Position numbers and translations under genes: made by a program
Shown: positions 44,943-55,775 of the stretch, in pieces
Position numbering within the stretch: position 1 is the first letter of the stretch
Layout: each line of letters begins with the position of its first letter
The notes under the pieces: generated by a model
What the model was told of the DNA's origin: nothing
The model's input: the letters and a program-made list of their open reading frames with translations, nothing else
Databases searched by the model: none
From: Isoetes taiwanensis
Taxonomy: Eukaryota; Streptophyta; Lycopodiopsida; Isoetales; Isoetaceae
DNA length: 64,000 nt
Assembly (NCBI GenBank): GCA_021234155.1
Contig: JAJEKV010000028.1
Span: forward strand, 3,310,567-3,374,566
Direction: 5' to 3'

Positions 44943-47879
44943 ATGGCTGCACCCAAATTTCCTACACTTCAAGCTACTGCTCCACGCGATCCGGCTCTTT
45001 TCGAGTCCGTGTCTTTCCTGACGCCCACCTTTCGTGATGCCCTTGTTGGCCCGAGTCGTGAAGTTGCGGAACGCCAAAAGCTTTATGAATTCTCACAGAT
45101 GGACCTCCCTGCACCAAATCCAGAGCAATTGAAGCAGTTCATCGCTCACGTCGTCAACAGCCCGAACGGCTATGCTACTGTGGTCGATGGCACCACCATT
45201 TTGCTTACCCAGCCCCTGATTTCTGAGGTATTCCGTATTCCTTTGCAAACACCTTGTTTATCTTGGGCTGCCTTACATGATATAGATGTCACTGAGTTCG
45301 GCGCTCCTGCTTATCAAGCAAACATGCATGAGCCTCACCAATATTGCCAAGTCCCATGACACTTTTGTTAAGTTTTTGTGGCGCAAGTTACTTGGGTATT
45401 CTATCAAGAACACCCATATCAATAAGCCGTTCTATAATATGGTGATCACAGCCATCCGCTCCAACCACCACATTGATTGGCCCCAGCTATTGTTCTACCG
45501 CCTTCTTCAAGAAGTAAACCGCATTCGGGCTACCCCGTCCTCTGTCTCTGAAGTTTCAGTGGGTGGCCATCTTCAAGCCCTCATCCGTCATTATCTTCCT
45601 GTTCCTATGTCCGTTTCAAATTCTCATGCCTCCACTCAACAGTCTTTTCATTCAATTCCTCACAATCAACAGGCTGGCACTTCACGCCCTTCTTCTTCTG
45701 GTCATGTCCAACATAACACCACGCATGTCACTGTCTCCTCCTCCTCCACCGAAACAAGGCCCTCAAGTTCTCATGTCTCTCAAACGTCACAAACACGGCA
45801 ACAGCAGGCCCCTCCACCTCCACATCCTCGCCAGCTTCTGTATCAATACCAGCAGGATGTTCAAGCTGCTGCTCTCAAGTTGCAAGAATCCCAGGACGCT
45901 CTCATGAATGGGGTTCAAGCGTCCCTGGAGGCCTCGGAAGCGGTTCACCGAGACCTTCATGCTGCTACCACGCAAGTTCACACTCTAGAGAACCAGCTTC
46001 AAGCAAAGCACGAGGCTCTTTTACAGGCCCGTGAGGATCTAAAGGCTGCCCACGATCAGCATAGTCTGCTTGCTGATCAGCAGACTCAATTGCAAACCAC
46101 CATTCAGGAATTGTTGGAGCAGGTCAAGGCAAGGGAGACTCTCTTGATTGACAAGGATAAAGACATTGCAAAGTTAGACACGCTGTATACAGAGCTTTCT
46201 CGGCATTACAACACTCAAGCCCAAGACCTTACAGCGCGTGACGTTCAAATAGCCTCTTTAGAAGCTCAGCTGTCCACGTTGACCTCTCAGCTCACGCCTC
46301 TCCAAGATCAGCTACGGAGGCTCAGAAACAGAAAATCATTGATGACGCCGAGATTGCCACGCTTCGACTCAATATTCCTGGGCAATCCTCTTCACATGCC
46401 ACGCCTTCTCAGAAACGGGTCCGTGATCAGTCACGCCTTCTGTTAGAAAAGGAGAACTGGATCCGTGACCTCGAACAACAGCTACAGCAAGCCATTCAGT
46501 CTGCTGATGAGGCCCAGACCAAACAAGAAGGCTACGTTACCATCGCCCTCAACATGTCAGTTGATTTCCCTATTCCTTCCAGTTATCTCGATTATGTGGT
46601 CGCCGCCACCTCCTTCTTTCTTCAAGTGGTATGCGCCGATGGTCCGATTGATGTCCACACAAGATCGAGCATTTTCTTCGGATCTGGCCAGACCTCTCTG
46701 TTGAAGACAAAGGTTTACTCTGCGCCCTTTTAGTCTTCGACCTCATTCACTGTGAAGATCCGAATTTGATCACCGTCAGAGTTGTTCAGCCGATGGCGTA
46801 CATTTTCCATGACTTCTATCTGGCTGATACACAGGACAAATTTCGTGATGGGCCACATCAGAACTTTCAGGGTGACTCAACAGTTCAATGATTGCTCTTG
46901 GACAACAACCCATATCTGTCTGATGATGATCGCACAAACGCTCTTCATCAGGAGTACATGCCTGAGCTTGCTCATCATTTACCTCTATGGCAAGCCAAAC
47001 GCCAGCAGTGGAAGAATCTTGGGCATCCCGAGGATCTTCCATTTGCCCAAGTTTATATGCAGCACTTGGCGGGTTACAATCAATCGCGTGCTCTTACGGA
47101 TAGCAAGACCGGTCCCCGCGGGTTGGGATAGCCCTCCCAGATACTCTCGGCTCCACTGCGTGCGCTTGGGACCCGATGGTGCAAAGCTCTTGATCCCCCC
47201 TGAATGCGTGAATTCGGGGGAGTCAAGCTCGGCAGCCCCCACGGGCATGGCTCCCTCTCCATATGCTTCTCTGGGTGTCCCTCCACGCCCCCGGTTCCTC
47301 ACCTCTGATTGGCGTCTCCCCTTTTGGACCAAGGTCATGGATGGCCACGCTGGGTGGACTCCGCCTCAGATCTCGACGGATCTCCGGTGGGATCCCCGTT
47401 TTGTCCGCCGCTCCAATTGGGAGGATGGTGCCATCCTGGATGCCACTTCAAATTGGATCTATATTGCCAATGAGCGTGGTTGGCAAACGCCCGCTGATGC
47501 TGTTCATGGTCTTGACACCTTTTTGCAGAATGCCGCCACCTCACCAGACCCTTCAGTACACCGTCAAGCTGGCTTCTGTACTACTCTCAAGTGCATCCTG
47601 GTCAGCTCCTTAAATCGGCAGCGTCCCATCTTTTACTGCAACCCCAATGCAAGCGTCAGTGCCTTCGGTCTCCAGACCTGCCTCCTCATGGAGTGCCAGT
47701 TTGTTACTTCAGAAGCCCATGCTGCCCTGGAAGACATGGTGCGCTTTCATTTCCTCATTGATGCAGATCCTGCCCTTGGGTTCAACACTCCTGCTGCTCT
47801 TCAAATACATCAGGATCTCATTGGCACTTATCATAATGGCGCCCGTCCTCACTCCCGTGAGGATCACTTTCAAACCTAG
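44943..47879 (+). pseudogene. Long extra sense ORF of Gypsy-1, several frameshifts
   Basis: From the ATG at 44943 (MAAPKFPTLQATAPRDPALF) the coding frame continues with ATVVDGTTILLTQPLISEVF, shifts near 45.33 kb (FVKFLWRKLLGYSIKNTHIN), and passes a Ser/Thr/Gln-rich region. A long coiled coil follows (45.85-46.33 kb, with HTLENQLQAKHEALLQARED). It shifts again near 46.32, 46.7-46.9 and 47.1 kb and ends with WRLPFWTKVMDGHAGWTPPQ and a Thr stop at 47879. An uninterrupted version would be close to 980 codons. The first part resembles the 'putative plant transposon protein' domain of extra ORFs in Tat/Athila elements. Its role is unknown; a coiled-coil protein might act in assembly or transport. 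Confidence 0.6.
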
Positions 47880-47934
47880 CGGTTTCTCGCCATGAGCGCT
47901 TCCTCCTTTTTTCTTCAATCGAAAGTGTCGTTTG

Positions 47935-47943
47935 GTGGGGGAG
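47935..47943 (+). promoter_or_regulatory. Gypsy-1 polypurine tract
   Basis: GGTGGGGGAG directly precedes the TGTTAG start of the 3' LTR. A purine run in this place primes plus-strand DNA synthesis in LTR retrotransposons. Confidence 0.7.
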
Positions 47944-48535
47944 TGTTAGTCACGTGCCTCACAGTACGGGACTATTCATGCATCTGACGGACCAAGTCAA
48001 GTCCAAGGATCTCTGATCGAGGCGCGTTGGTCGTCAAAGGCCACGCATAAGACTAAGCAGACCACGCAGTCAAAGGGCGCGCCTGCCGTCAAGAGGCGAC
48101 GCTCAAACAAGTGACAGCCCGTCACCGCCCGCGTCAGCGTCAGCGTGATTCCAGGCACTTCAAGAGGCACCGCCAGCATTCCTGCAAATCAGGCCTCCTT
48201 CCGAGAGCACGCAGAGATCGGTCGAGTGTCTATATTGGGCCAAAGGCCATTGTACTATATATATGAGTAGAGCTAGCGCTCTAGTTTTTAGATGAGTTTT
48301 TGAGTCTTGTCTCACTTCAGTTTTCTCTCGATTGTGAGAGCTCATGTATCTTCATTGACATCAAAGAAGTTGTTCTCTTCATTGTGATCATATTGTTCTC
48401 TTTCGCTTTTACGTTCTCTTTTCACATTACGCTTTGCAAATCCGTGACATAGCTCCCCCAGTTCTCTGTTAGATCCACGTGTCCTCCACAGGGGTCTGTC
48501 TTGCGGGGAGTTCCCGAACCTGCACCCCCAAAACA
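47944..48535 (+). repeat. Gypsy-1 3' LTR
   Basis: 592 bp, TGTTAG...AAACA, followed by the target duplication GTTCA (48536-48540). It matches the 5' LTR closely; most differences lie where the 5' LTR has CAG or CTG. Confidence 0.9.
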
Positions 48536-48706
48536 GTTCAACCCAACCTGTATTTTGCGGCACAAACTTGCAAGATTCTTGAAAAGGTCGCCGACCTTAG
48601 AGTATAATACCACTACTAGTTCCATCTTCTTTAATTCAAATCGGTAAGAATTCAAATCCCTGATGTTTCCATAGCCCATAGATTCCCGGAAGAATCGTAA
48701 ACTTCC

Positions 48707-48718
48707 GCCTCGATACCA
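48707..48718 (-). promoter_or_regulatory. Primer-binding site (tRNA-iMet) next to array LTR 1, altered
   Basis: The plus strand reads GCCTCGATACCA where other units have GCTCTGATACCA, the complement of the classic TGGTATCAGAGC site. The difference involves the CTG triplet. Confidence 0.65.
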
Positions 48719-48720
48719 CT

Positions 48721-49600
48721 TGATACGATTCATTATTTATGGGAAGCTAAACTACTGATACAACAAAGATATTATTTGAAGATCAAGATCCAAGAACATC
48801 ATATATATCACGCACAAATACAATGATGAGCACGTTTAACCACCCAACCGGTCCACGAGTTATGGCAATGCAACTAGCTCAAAGAAATGCGATTCCGGCT
48901 ACTCCGCGTGGCAGACCATTGGGCAAAGACAATATCTGGCTTATTGGCCCTCCAGTGCTAGTCTAGCTACTCCACCTCCGTGCTAGTCTAGCTACTCCAC
49001 GTAGGCACAGATCCGTGAAGTCGCTATGGCGATAATTTGTGACCCCCCCAGTCACCTTTTCAAACCTATTACTCCCTCATACGGATGAATTAGGATATGT
49101 GCGCCCCAATTCTAAACTAGACTCCGAGCGGTTCCAACGAGGTAAAGGTCGCAATCCGACCTCTCGGTTTGCCGAGATATGTCCAACTGAAGTTTCTGTT
49201 CTATTTATAGACCTCTCTGCGACTTCAGCCTTTTTTAGTATGCAGTTGCCTTTTTCTCAAAATATCTCTTTGTCTTTAATTAGATTATAGGACTTATCAT
49301 ATGGATATTATCTATGGCCTTTTCCTCAACCAATAATCATCCCAATGATAGTGCCTCGACCCCTTCCATGTTTCTGCAACCACCTTTACCTTGTATTTCC
49401 CATAAGAATAAAGGTCCCTAGATACATGAGTAATGTTTGCTATGTTTCCACAACTTTGCCATATTTTGCCATGCCCCCATAACCCTGGCGCCGTAGACCA
49501 CTCCCCCGTGCTTTAACTCATCCCTTCTCAAAAAGAGATCGTCCGCGATCGTCCGAGTACGTTCCAGTTTGGTCTATCCCTTCTCAAGGTGATTGTCCCA
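48721..49600 (-). repeat. Array LTR 1
   Basis: 880 bp, plus-strand TGATACGATTC...GATTGTCCCA. It is one of the CAG/CTG-altered copies; compare CCACGAGTTATGG here with CCACAGAGTTATGG in LTR 2. Confidence 0.85.
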
Positions 49601-50626
49601 TGTTCAACGTACATCTGGGAGTTCCTAGATCCTGCGAACTCAAGAATGGTTATATAAGTTATTGTACTTCCACAGTACCTTATACCCATTGGAACCTCCA
49701 CGTTTCCATTTTTTTAGATCCATTGGAACCTCCACGTTTCCATTATTTTAGATCCCTGCAAAACTCTAGAAGCAATTATGGATATCCGCGTACTTCCGTA
49801 GTACGATATATCCTTGTACCTCCGTGGTGCTTTGATATCTTCCGTACCTCCGCGGTACTACTTGATTGTATCTCCACAATACAGTATCTCCGCGATACCA
49901 ATCCACCATGGTACACCCAAGGAATAAAATTCTTATTCTCTATTCCGCATAAAGAAAATCAACTTACAAACTTTACCCATAAGTCTGTCCCATAGGAAAT
50001 AATTTGAGATTCCGCATCCAAATTTTAGCATCCATATCCTTGACAACTTGTCCGTAAAGTTCCTTCCCAGCGCTTATCACTAAGCAAATCTGCAATTAAG
50101 GTCAAGTGTTAATATGACTTCCAAATTAAATATTTATACCACGGCCAACCGGCTTTACAGATCACCACGATCTGACTCTGCAATCTCAAGCAAGATGCTT
50201 TTATTTATTCCATAATCCCCCAAAGGATCATAGGAATTTCCCCCAATAATTCGAACTCGTTCTCAACAAGTCGGTCCCTATACGCTTCGATCATTCTCCA
50301 CGAAAGCACCGAATTTTATCTGCTACTAGTGCCCCAGCTTCACTTGCAGCAGTAGTCGTCCTCCTCCTTACTTGGATGCCACGCTCCAAGGATTCGCCAG
50401 TTCACTCATATACTTGGCCCCCAATACACTTTTTGACGAAGTTCAACCCAACTGTACTTGCAGCACAAACTTGCAAGATTCTTGGTGCGTCGCAGCCTTA
50501 GAGTATAATACCACTACTAGTTCCATCTTCTTTAATTCAAATCAGAAGTAAGAATTCAAATCCCGGTGATGTTTCCATAGCCCATAGATTCCCAGAAGAA
50601 TCGTAAACTTCCGCTCTGATACCACT
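49601..50626 (-). repeat. Array internal segment 1 (hairpin cluster and PBS)
   Basis: 1026 bp, non-coding. Near the end away from the PBS it holds six 15-mer hairpins with TCCRY cores (49664-49678, 49790-49804, 49816-49830, 49844-49858, 49868-49882, 49884-49898) and two GGAA...TTCC hairpins with the same core (49691-49707, 49725-49741). The tRNA-iMet PBS is at 50613-50624 on the minus strand. Confidence 0.8.
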
Positions 50627-51530
50627 TGATACGATTCATTATTTATGGGAAGCTAAACTACTGATATAAAAGCATATTATTTGAAGATCAAGATCCAAGA
50701 ACATCATATATATCACAGACAAATACATTGATGAGCACGTTTAACCACCCAACCGGGTCCACAGAGTTATGGCAATGCAACTAGCTCAGCAAACAGTATC
50801 TGGCTACTCCGCGTAGACCATTGGGCAAAGACAATATCTGGCTTATTGGCCCTCCAGGCTAGTCTAGCTACTCCACCTCCAGGCTAGTCTAGCTACTCCA
50901 CGTAGGCACACATCACAAAAGCAAGTGCAGATCTGTGAAGTCGCTATGGCAGTAATTTGTGACCCCCTGTCACCTTTTCGGCTATTACTCCCTCATACGG
51001 ATGAACTAGATATGTTCCACCTTAATTCGGAAACTACACTCCGAGCCGGTTCCAACGAGATAAAGGTCGCTGCAATCCGACCTCTGGTTACCGAGATATC
51101 TCCAACTGAAGTTTTGGTTCTATTTATAGACCTCTCCGCGACTTCAGCCTTTTTTAGTATGCAGTTGCCTTTTTCTCAAAATATCTCTTTGTCTTTAATT
51201 AGATTATAGGGCTTATCATATGGATATTATCTATGGCCTTTTCCTCAACCAATAATCATCCCAATGATAGTGCCTCGACCCCTTCCATGTTTCTGCAACC
51301 ACCTTTACCTTGTATTTCCCATAAGAATAAAGGTCCCTAGATACATGAGTAATGTTTGCTATGTTTCCACAACTTTGCCATATTTTGCCATGCCCCCATA
51401 ACCCTGGCACCATAGACCACTCCCCCGTGCTTTAACTCCGTATCAGTCCATCCCTTCTCAAAAAGAGATCGTCCGCGATCGTCCGAGTACGTTCCAGTTT
51501 GGTCTATCCCTTCTCAAGGTGATTGTCCCA
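50627..51530 (-). repeat. Array LTR 2
   Basis: 904 bp, with the best-preserved CAG/CTG sites of the array. It ends GATTGTCCCA on the plus strand. Confidence 0.85.
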
Positions 51531-51598
51531 TGTTCAACGTACATCTGGGAGTTCCTAGATCCTGCGAACTCAAGAATGGTTATATAAGTTATTGTACT

Positions 51599-53928
51599 TG
51601 TTAGTCCTGTGCCTCCTGGTACAGGACTATTCATGCATACGACGGACCAAGTCAAGCTCAAGGATCCACAGACAGGCACGGGTCAGCCGTCAAAAGCCCA
51701 GCAAAAGACCAAGCAGCAGACCACGCAGTCAAAGCCTGGGTCTGCTACCAAAAGGCGCCGCTCAGACAAGTGACAGCACGTCACCGCCCGCGTCAGCGTC
51801 AACGTGATTTCAGGCACTTCAAGAGGCACCGCCAGCATTCCTGCAAATCAGGCCTCCTTCCAGGAGTCGGCACCGAGATCAGTCAGAGTGTCTATATTGG
51901 GCCAAAGGCCATTGTACTATATATATGAGTAGAGCTAGCACATGAGTTTTTTAGATGAGTTTTGAGTCTTGTCTCACTTCAGTTTTCTCTCGATTGTGAG
52001 AGCTCATGTATGTTCATCATTGATATCAAGGAAGCTTATCATTTTCCTCTCATTGTTCTCTTTTGTTCTGTTTTCTTCTTCTTGTTCTCTTCTTGCAAAT
52101 CCCGCGTGACATAGTCCCCCGGATTCTCCTGTTAGATCCTCGGGTCCTCACAGAGGGCTGTCTTGCAGGAGTTCCCGAATCCAGACCCCAAACACTGTCG
52201 CCGCTGCCGGGTCTGATTCGCTTTTCCTTTCTTCTGTCGCCATGTCTGTCCACAACTTCATGCCTGAAGAACTTCTTTCCCAGACGGCGTCTCGCTTGGA
52301 GCGTCATCAGCGATGGGAAGTTGTTCGTGATATGTATGGATCTGCATATGACATTGAGGGAGGCCACATTCGGTCTAGGGCTCAGTCGGCGCCACCCACC
52401 CCTCGTGTCATGTCTCGTCCAAATTCCCCACCTCAAGCGTGCAAACATTGCTCACACCCTCAGTCACCTCATCACTATCAGGAGCCCTATCAGGCTCCAC
52501 CTTCTCAACCTTACTTTCATACCCCCGAACATGCCTACATCCATCATTTTTCTGGCCATACGCCTCTGCCTTCACAACCATCATCTCCACCGGGTGGGCA
52601 GGGATATCCACATGTCTCTTTTGCGCCTCCCCAGGACTTTCCCTTCCCTACATTTCCCACCGCTCTTCCTGTTTACAACCTTACAGACCTCAAAACAAAT
52701 GATCAGGCACCTCCAGTACCTCCACCTCAGCAACCCCTTCATCAGGGTCTTTCAGGCACCATACCACCTCCAACTCCACCTCAATATAATCCCTATCCAG
52801 TTCCCGTCCAGCCAAGCACTTTCACCTCTACCTTTCAGACCCTTAAACCGACTTATCCCACCTTTGGCAACACGAAAGGCAAACCCTTAGACCAAAGTGC
52901 TCAGGCCCACATGGAAGAATTTGAGGCTCACTGTCCCTTCTGAATGGTCATGCGCAACCTCAACTGAAATTCCACATCTTTTCCACCACACTGCGTGGCT
53001 CCCCTCATCAATGGCTCATGTCCAACAAAAGCCACTGGAAACAAGATTGGTCAGAAATGAGAACTGCTTTTCTTTCTCACTATGGGACCACGGATGATGA
53101 TCAACTTCATCTCAAACAACTCAATGACCTTCAACAAGAGCCCACGAGTGTTCCGCGGGGATTTTTGCGGTCGACTTCACATTCTGCTCAACAAACTCAA
53201 AAGTACCCAACCCGAGCCGGATCTTGGTCGGTTTCTCCAGGACTTCCTCCAGCTATCCGACTCATGACGGAATACCTGCGCCCGAAGACTTTGGAGCAGG
53301 CTATCGACCTTGTCAATCACTCAGTCAATGTTTCCTCCCGTGGCGTGGCTCTTCAGGAGCTCCCTTTGCATACGACGGACCAAGTCAAGCTCAAGGATCC
53401 ACAGACAGGCACGGGTCAGCCGTCAAAAGCCCAGCAAAAGACCAAGCGGCGGACCCACGCGATCAAAGCACGGGTGCGCTACCAAAAGCCCCTTCCGACA
53501 AGTGACGACCGCGTCACCGCCAGCGTCGGCGTCGGCGTGATTTCGGGCACTTCAAGAGGCACCGCCGGCAAAGATTCCTCGTCGGGCCTCCTTCCAGGAG
53601 TCGGCACCGAGATCAGTCAGAGTGTCTATATTGGGCCAAAGGCCATTGTACTATATATATGAGTAGAGCTAGCACATGAGTTTTTTAGATGAGTTTTGAG
53701 TCTTGTCTCACTTCAGTTTTCTCTCGATTGTGAGAGCTCATGTATGTTCATCATTGATATCAAGGAAGCTTATCATTTTCCTCTCATTGTTCTCTTTTGT
53801 TCTGTTTTCTTCTTCTTGTTCTCTTCTTGCAAATCCCGCGTGACATAGTCCCCCGGATTCTCCTGTTAGATCCTCGGGTCCTCACAGAGGGCTGTCTTGC
53901 AGGAGTTCCCGAACCCAGACCCCAAACA
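51599..53928 (+). mobile_element. Gypsy-2: internally deleted relative of Gypsy-1
   Basis: The 5' LTR is 51599-52194 (596 bp, TGTTAG...AAACA). The target duplication GTACT lies at 51594-51598 and 53929-53933. Gag starts at 52241 (MSVHNFMPEELLSQTASRLE) and is recognisably a diverged relative of Gypsy-1 gag. It shifts frame near 52.93 kb and stops being gag at GVALQELP, near 53367, where it is fused to the interior of the 3' LTR (53368-53928, lacking the first 36 bp of the LTR). Everything from the zinc knuckles to the PPT is missing. It needs help in trans or is dead. Confidence 0.9.
52241..53367 (+). pseudogene. Gypsy-2 gag fragment, frameshifted and truncated
   Basis: Coding runs from MSVHNFMPEELL to AHMEEFEA in one frame, then, after a shift near 52.93 kb, with NGHAQPQLKFHIFSTTLRG and FLSHYGTTDDDQLHLKQLND. 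A further disturbance lies near 53.15 kb, and MTEYLRPKTLEQAIDLVNHS follows. It ends at the deletion joint; the frame happens to stay open into LTR sequence up to 53662. No zinc knuckles, protease or pol are left. Confidence 0.8.
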
Positions 53929-54886
53929 GTACTTCCACAGTACCTTATACCCATTGGAACCTCCACGTTTCCATTATTTTAGATCCATTGGAACCTCCAC
54001 GTTTCCATTATTTTAGATCCCTGCAAAACTCTAGAAGCAATTATGGATATCCGCGTACTTCCGCAGTACGATATATCCTTGTACCTCCGTGGTGCTTTGA
54101 TATCTTTCGTACCTCTGCGGTACTACTTGATTGTATCTCCACGATACAGTATCTCCGCGATACCAATCCACCATGGGTACACACAAGGAATAAAATTCTT
54201 ATTCACTATTCCGCATAAAGAAAATCAACTTACAAACTTTACCCATAAGTCTGTCCCATAGGAAATAATTTGAGATTCCGCATCCAAATTTTAGCATCAA
54301 TATTATTGACAATTGTCCATAAAGTTAACGCTTATCACTAAGCAAACCTGCAATTAAGGTCAAGTGTTAATATGACTTCCAAATCAAATATTTATACCAC
54401 GGCCAACCGGCTTTACAGATCACCACGATCTAACTCTGCAATCTCAAGCAAGATGCTTTTATTTATTCCATAATCCCCCAAAGGATCATAGGAATTTCCC
54501 CCAATAATTCGAACTCGTTCTCAACAAGTCGGTCCCTATACGCTTCGATCATTCTCCACGAAAGCACCGAATTTTATCTGCTACTAGTGCCCCAGCTTCA
54601 CTTGCAGCAGTAGTCGTCAAATCCTCCTTACTTGGATGCCACGCTCCAAGGATTCGCCAGTTCACTCATATACTTGGCCCCCAATACACTTTTTGACGAA
54701 GTTCAACCCATCTGTACTTGCAGCACAAACTTGCAAGATTCTTGGTGCGTCGCAGCCTTAGAGTATAATACCACTACTAGTTCCATCTTCTTTAATTCAA
54801 ATCAGAAGTAAGAATTCAAATCCCGGTGATGTTTCCATAGCCCATAGATTCCCAGAAGAATCGTAAACTTCCGCTCTGATACCACT

Positions 54887-55775
54887 TGATACGATTCATT
54901 ATTTATGGAAAGCTAAACTACTGATACAACAGCATATTATTTGAAGATCAAGATCCAAGAACATCATATATGTCACAGACAAATACATTGATGAGCACGT
55001 TTAACCACCCAACCGGGTCCACAGAGTTATGGCAATGCAACTAGCTCATCAAACAGTATCTGGCTACTCCGCGTAGACCATTGGGCAAAAACAATATCTG
55101 GATTATTGGCCCTCCAGGCTAGTCTAGCTACTCCACCTCCAGGTTAGTCTAGCTACTCCACGTAGGCACACATCACAAAAGCAAGTGCAGATCTGTGAAG
55201 TCGCTATGGCAGTAATTTGTGACCCCCTGTCACCTTTTCGGCTATTACCCCCTCATACGGATGAATTAGGATATGTGCCGCCCCAATTCAGAAACTAGAC
55301 TCCAAGCCGGTTCCAACGAGGTAAAGGTCTGCAATCCGACCTCGCCGAGATATGTCCAACTGAAGTTTCGGTTCTATTTATAGACCTCTCTGCGACTTCA
55401 GCCTTTTTTAGTATGCAGTTGCCTTTTTCTCAAAATATCTCTTTGTCTTTAATTAGATTATAGAACTTATCATATGGATATTATCTATGGCCTTTTCCTC
55501 AACCAATAATCATCCCAATGATAGTGCCTCGACCCCTTCCATGTTTCTGCAACCACCTTTACCTTGTATTTCCCATAAGAATAAAGGTCCCTAGATACAT
55601 GAGTAATGTTTGCTATGTTTCCACAACTTTGCCATATTTTGCCATGCCCCCATAACCCTGGCGCCGTAGACCACTCCCCCGTGCTTTAACTCCATACCAG
55701 TCCATCCCTTCTCAAAAAGAGATCGTTCCGAGTACGTTCCAGTTTGGTCTATCCCTTCTCAAGGTGATTGTCCCA
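54887..55775 (-). repeat. Array LTR 3
   Basis: 889 bp, bounded as the other LTRs; mostly intact CAG/CTG sites. Confidence 0.85.

Larger units (their letters stand above)
37410..48535 (+). mobile_element. Gypsy-1: full-length 11.1-kb Ty3/gypsy element (non-chromovirus, Tat/Athila-like)
   Basis: Bounded by the duplicated pentamer GTTCA (37405-37409 and 48536-48540). The 5' LTR is 37410-38005 and the 3' LTR 47944-48535; both start TGTTAG and the 3' copy ends AAACA. Order: LTR, imperfect PBS, gag-protease, RT-RNase H-integrase, antisense ORF, long extra sense ORF, PPT, LTR. The integrase ends in VNGFRLKQFH without a chromodomain, and the RT has the FxDDFS form, both as in Tat/Athila lineages. 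Extra ORFs between pol and the 3' LTR are also typical there. The two LTRs differ mainly at CAG/CTG sites, so insertion was probably recent. It sits inside an internal segment of the LTR array. Confidence 0.9.
51531..54886 (-). repeat. Array internal segment 2, interrupted by Gypsy-2
   Basis: The internal segment is 51531-51598 plus 53929-54886. The first hairpin of its cluster (GTACTTCCACAGTAC) is cut by Gypsy-2 and its GTACT half-stem was used as the 5-bp target site. Confidence 0.85.

Noticed and set aside
47080-47340. Antisense ORFs of 60-117 codons inside the extra ORF region of Gypsy-1
   Set aside because: They lie opposite the better-supported sense coding trace and show no features of their own; only the 44139-44618 antisense ORF stands out.
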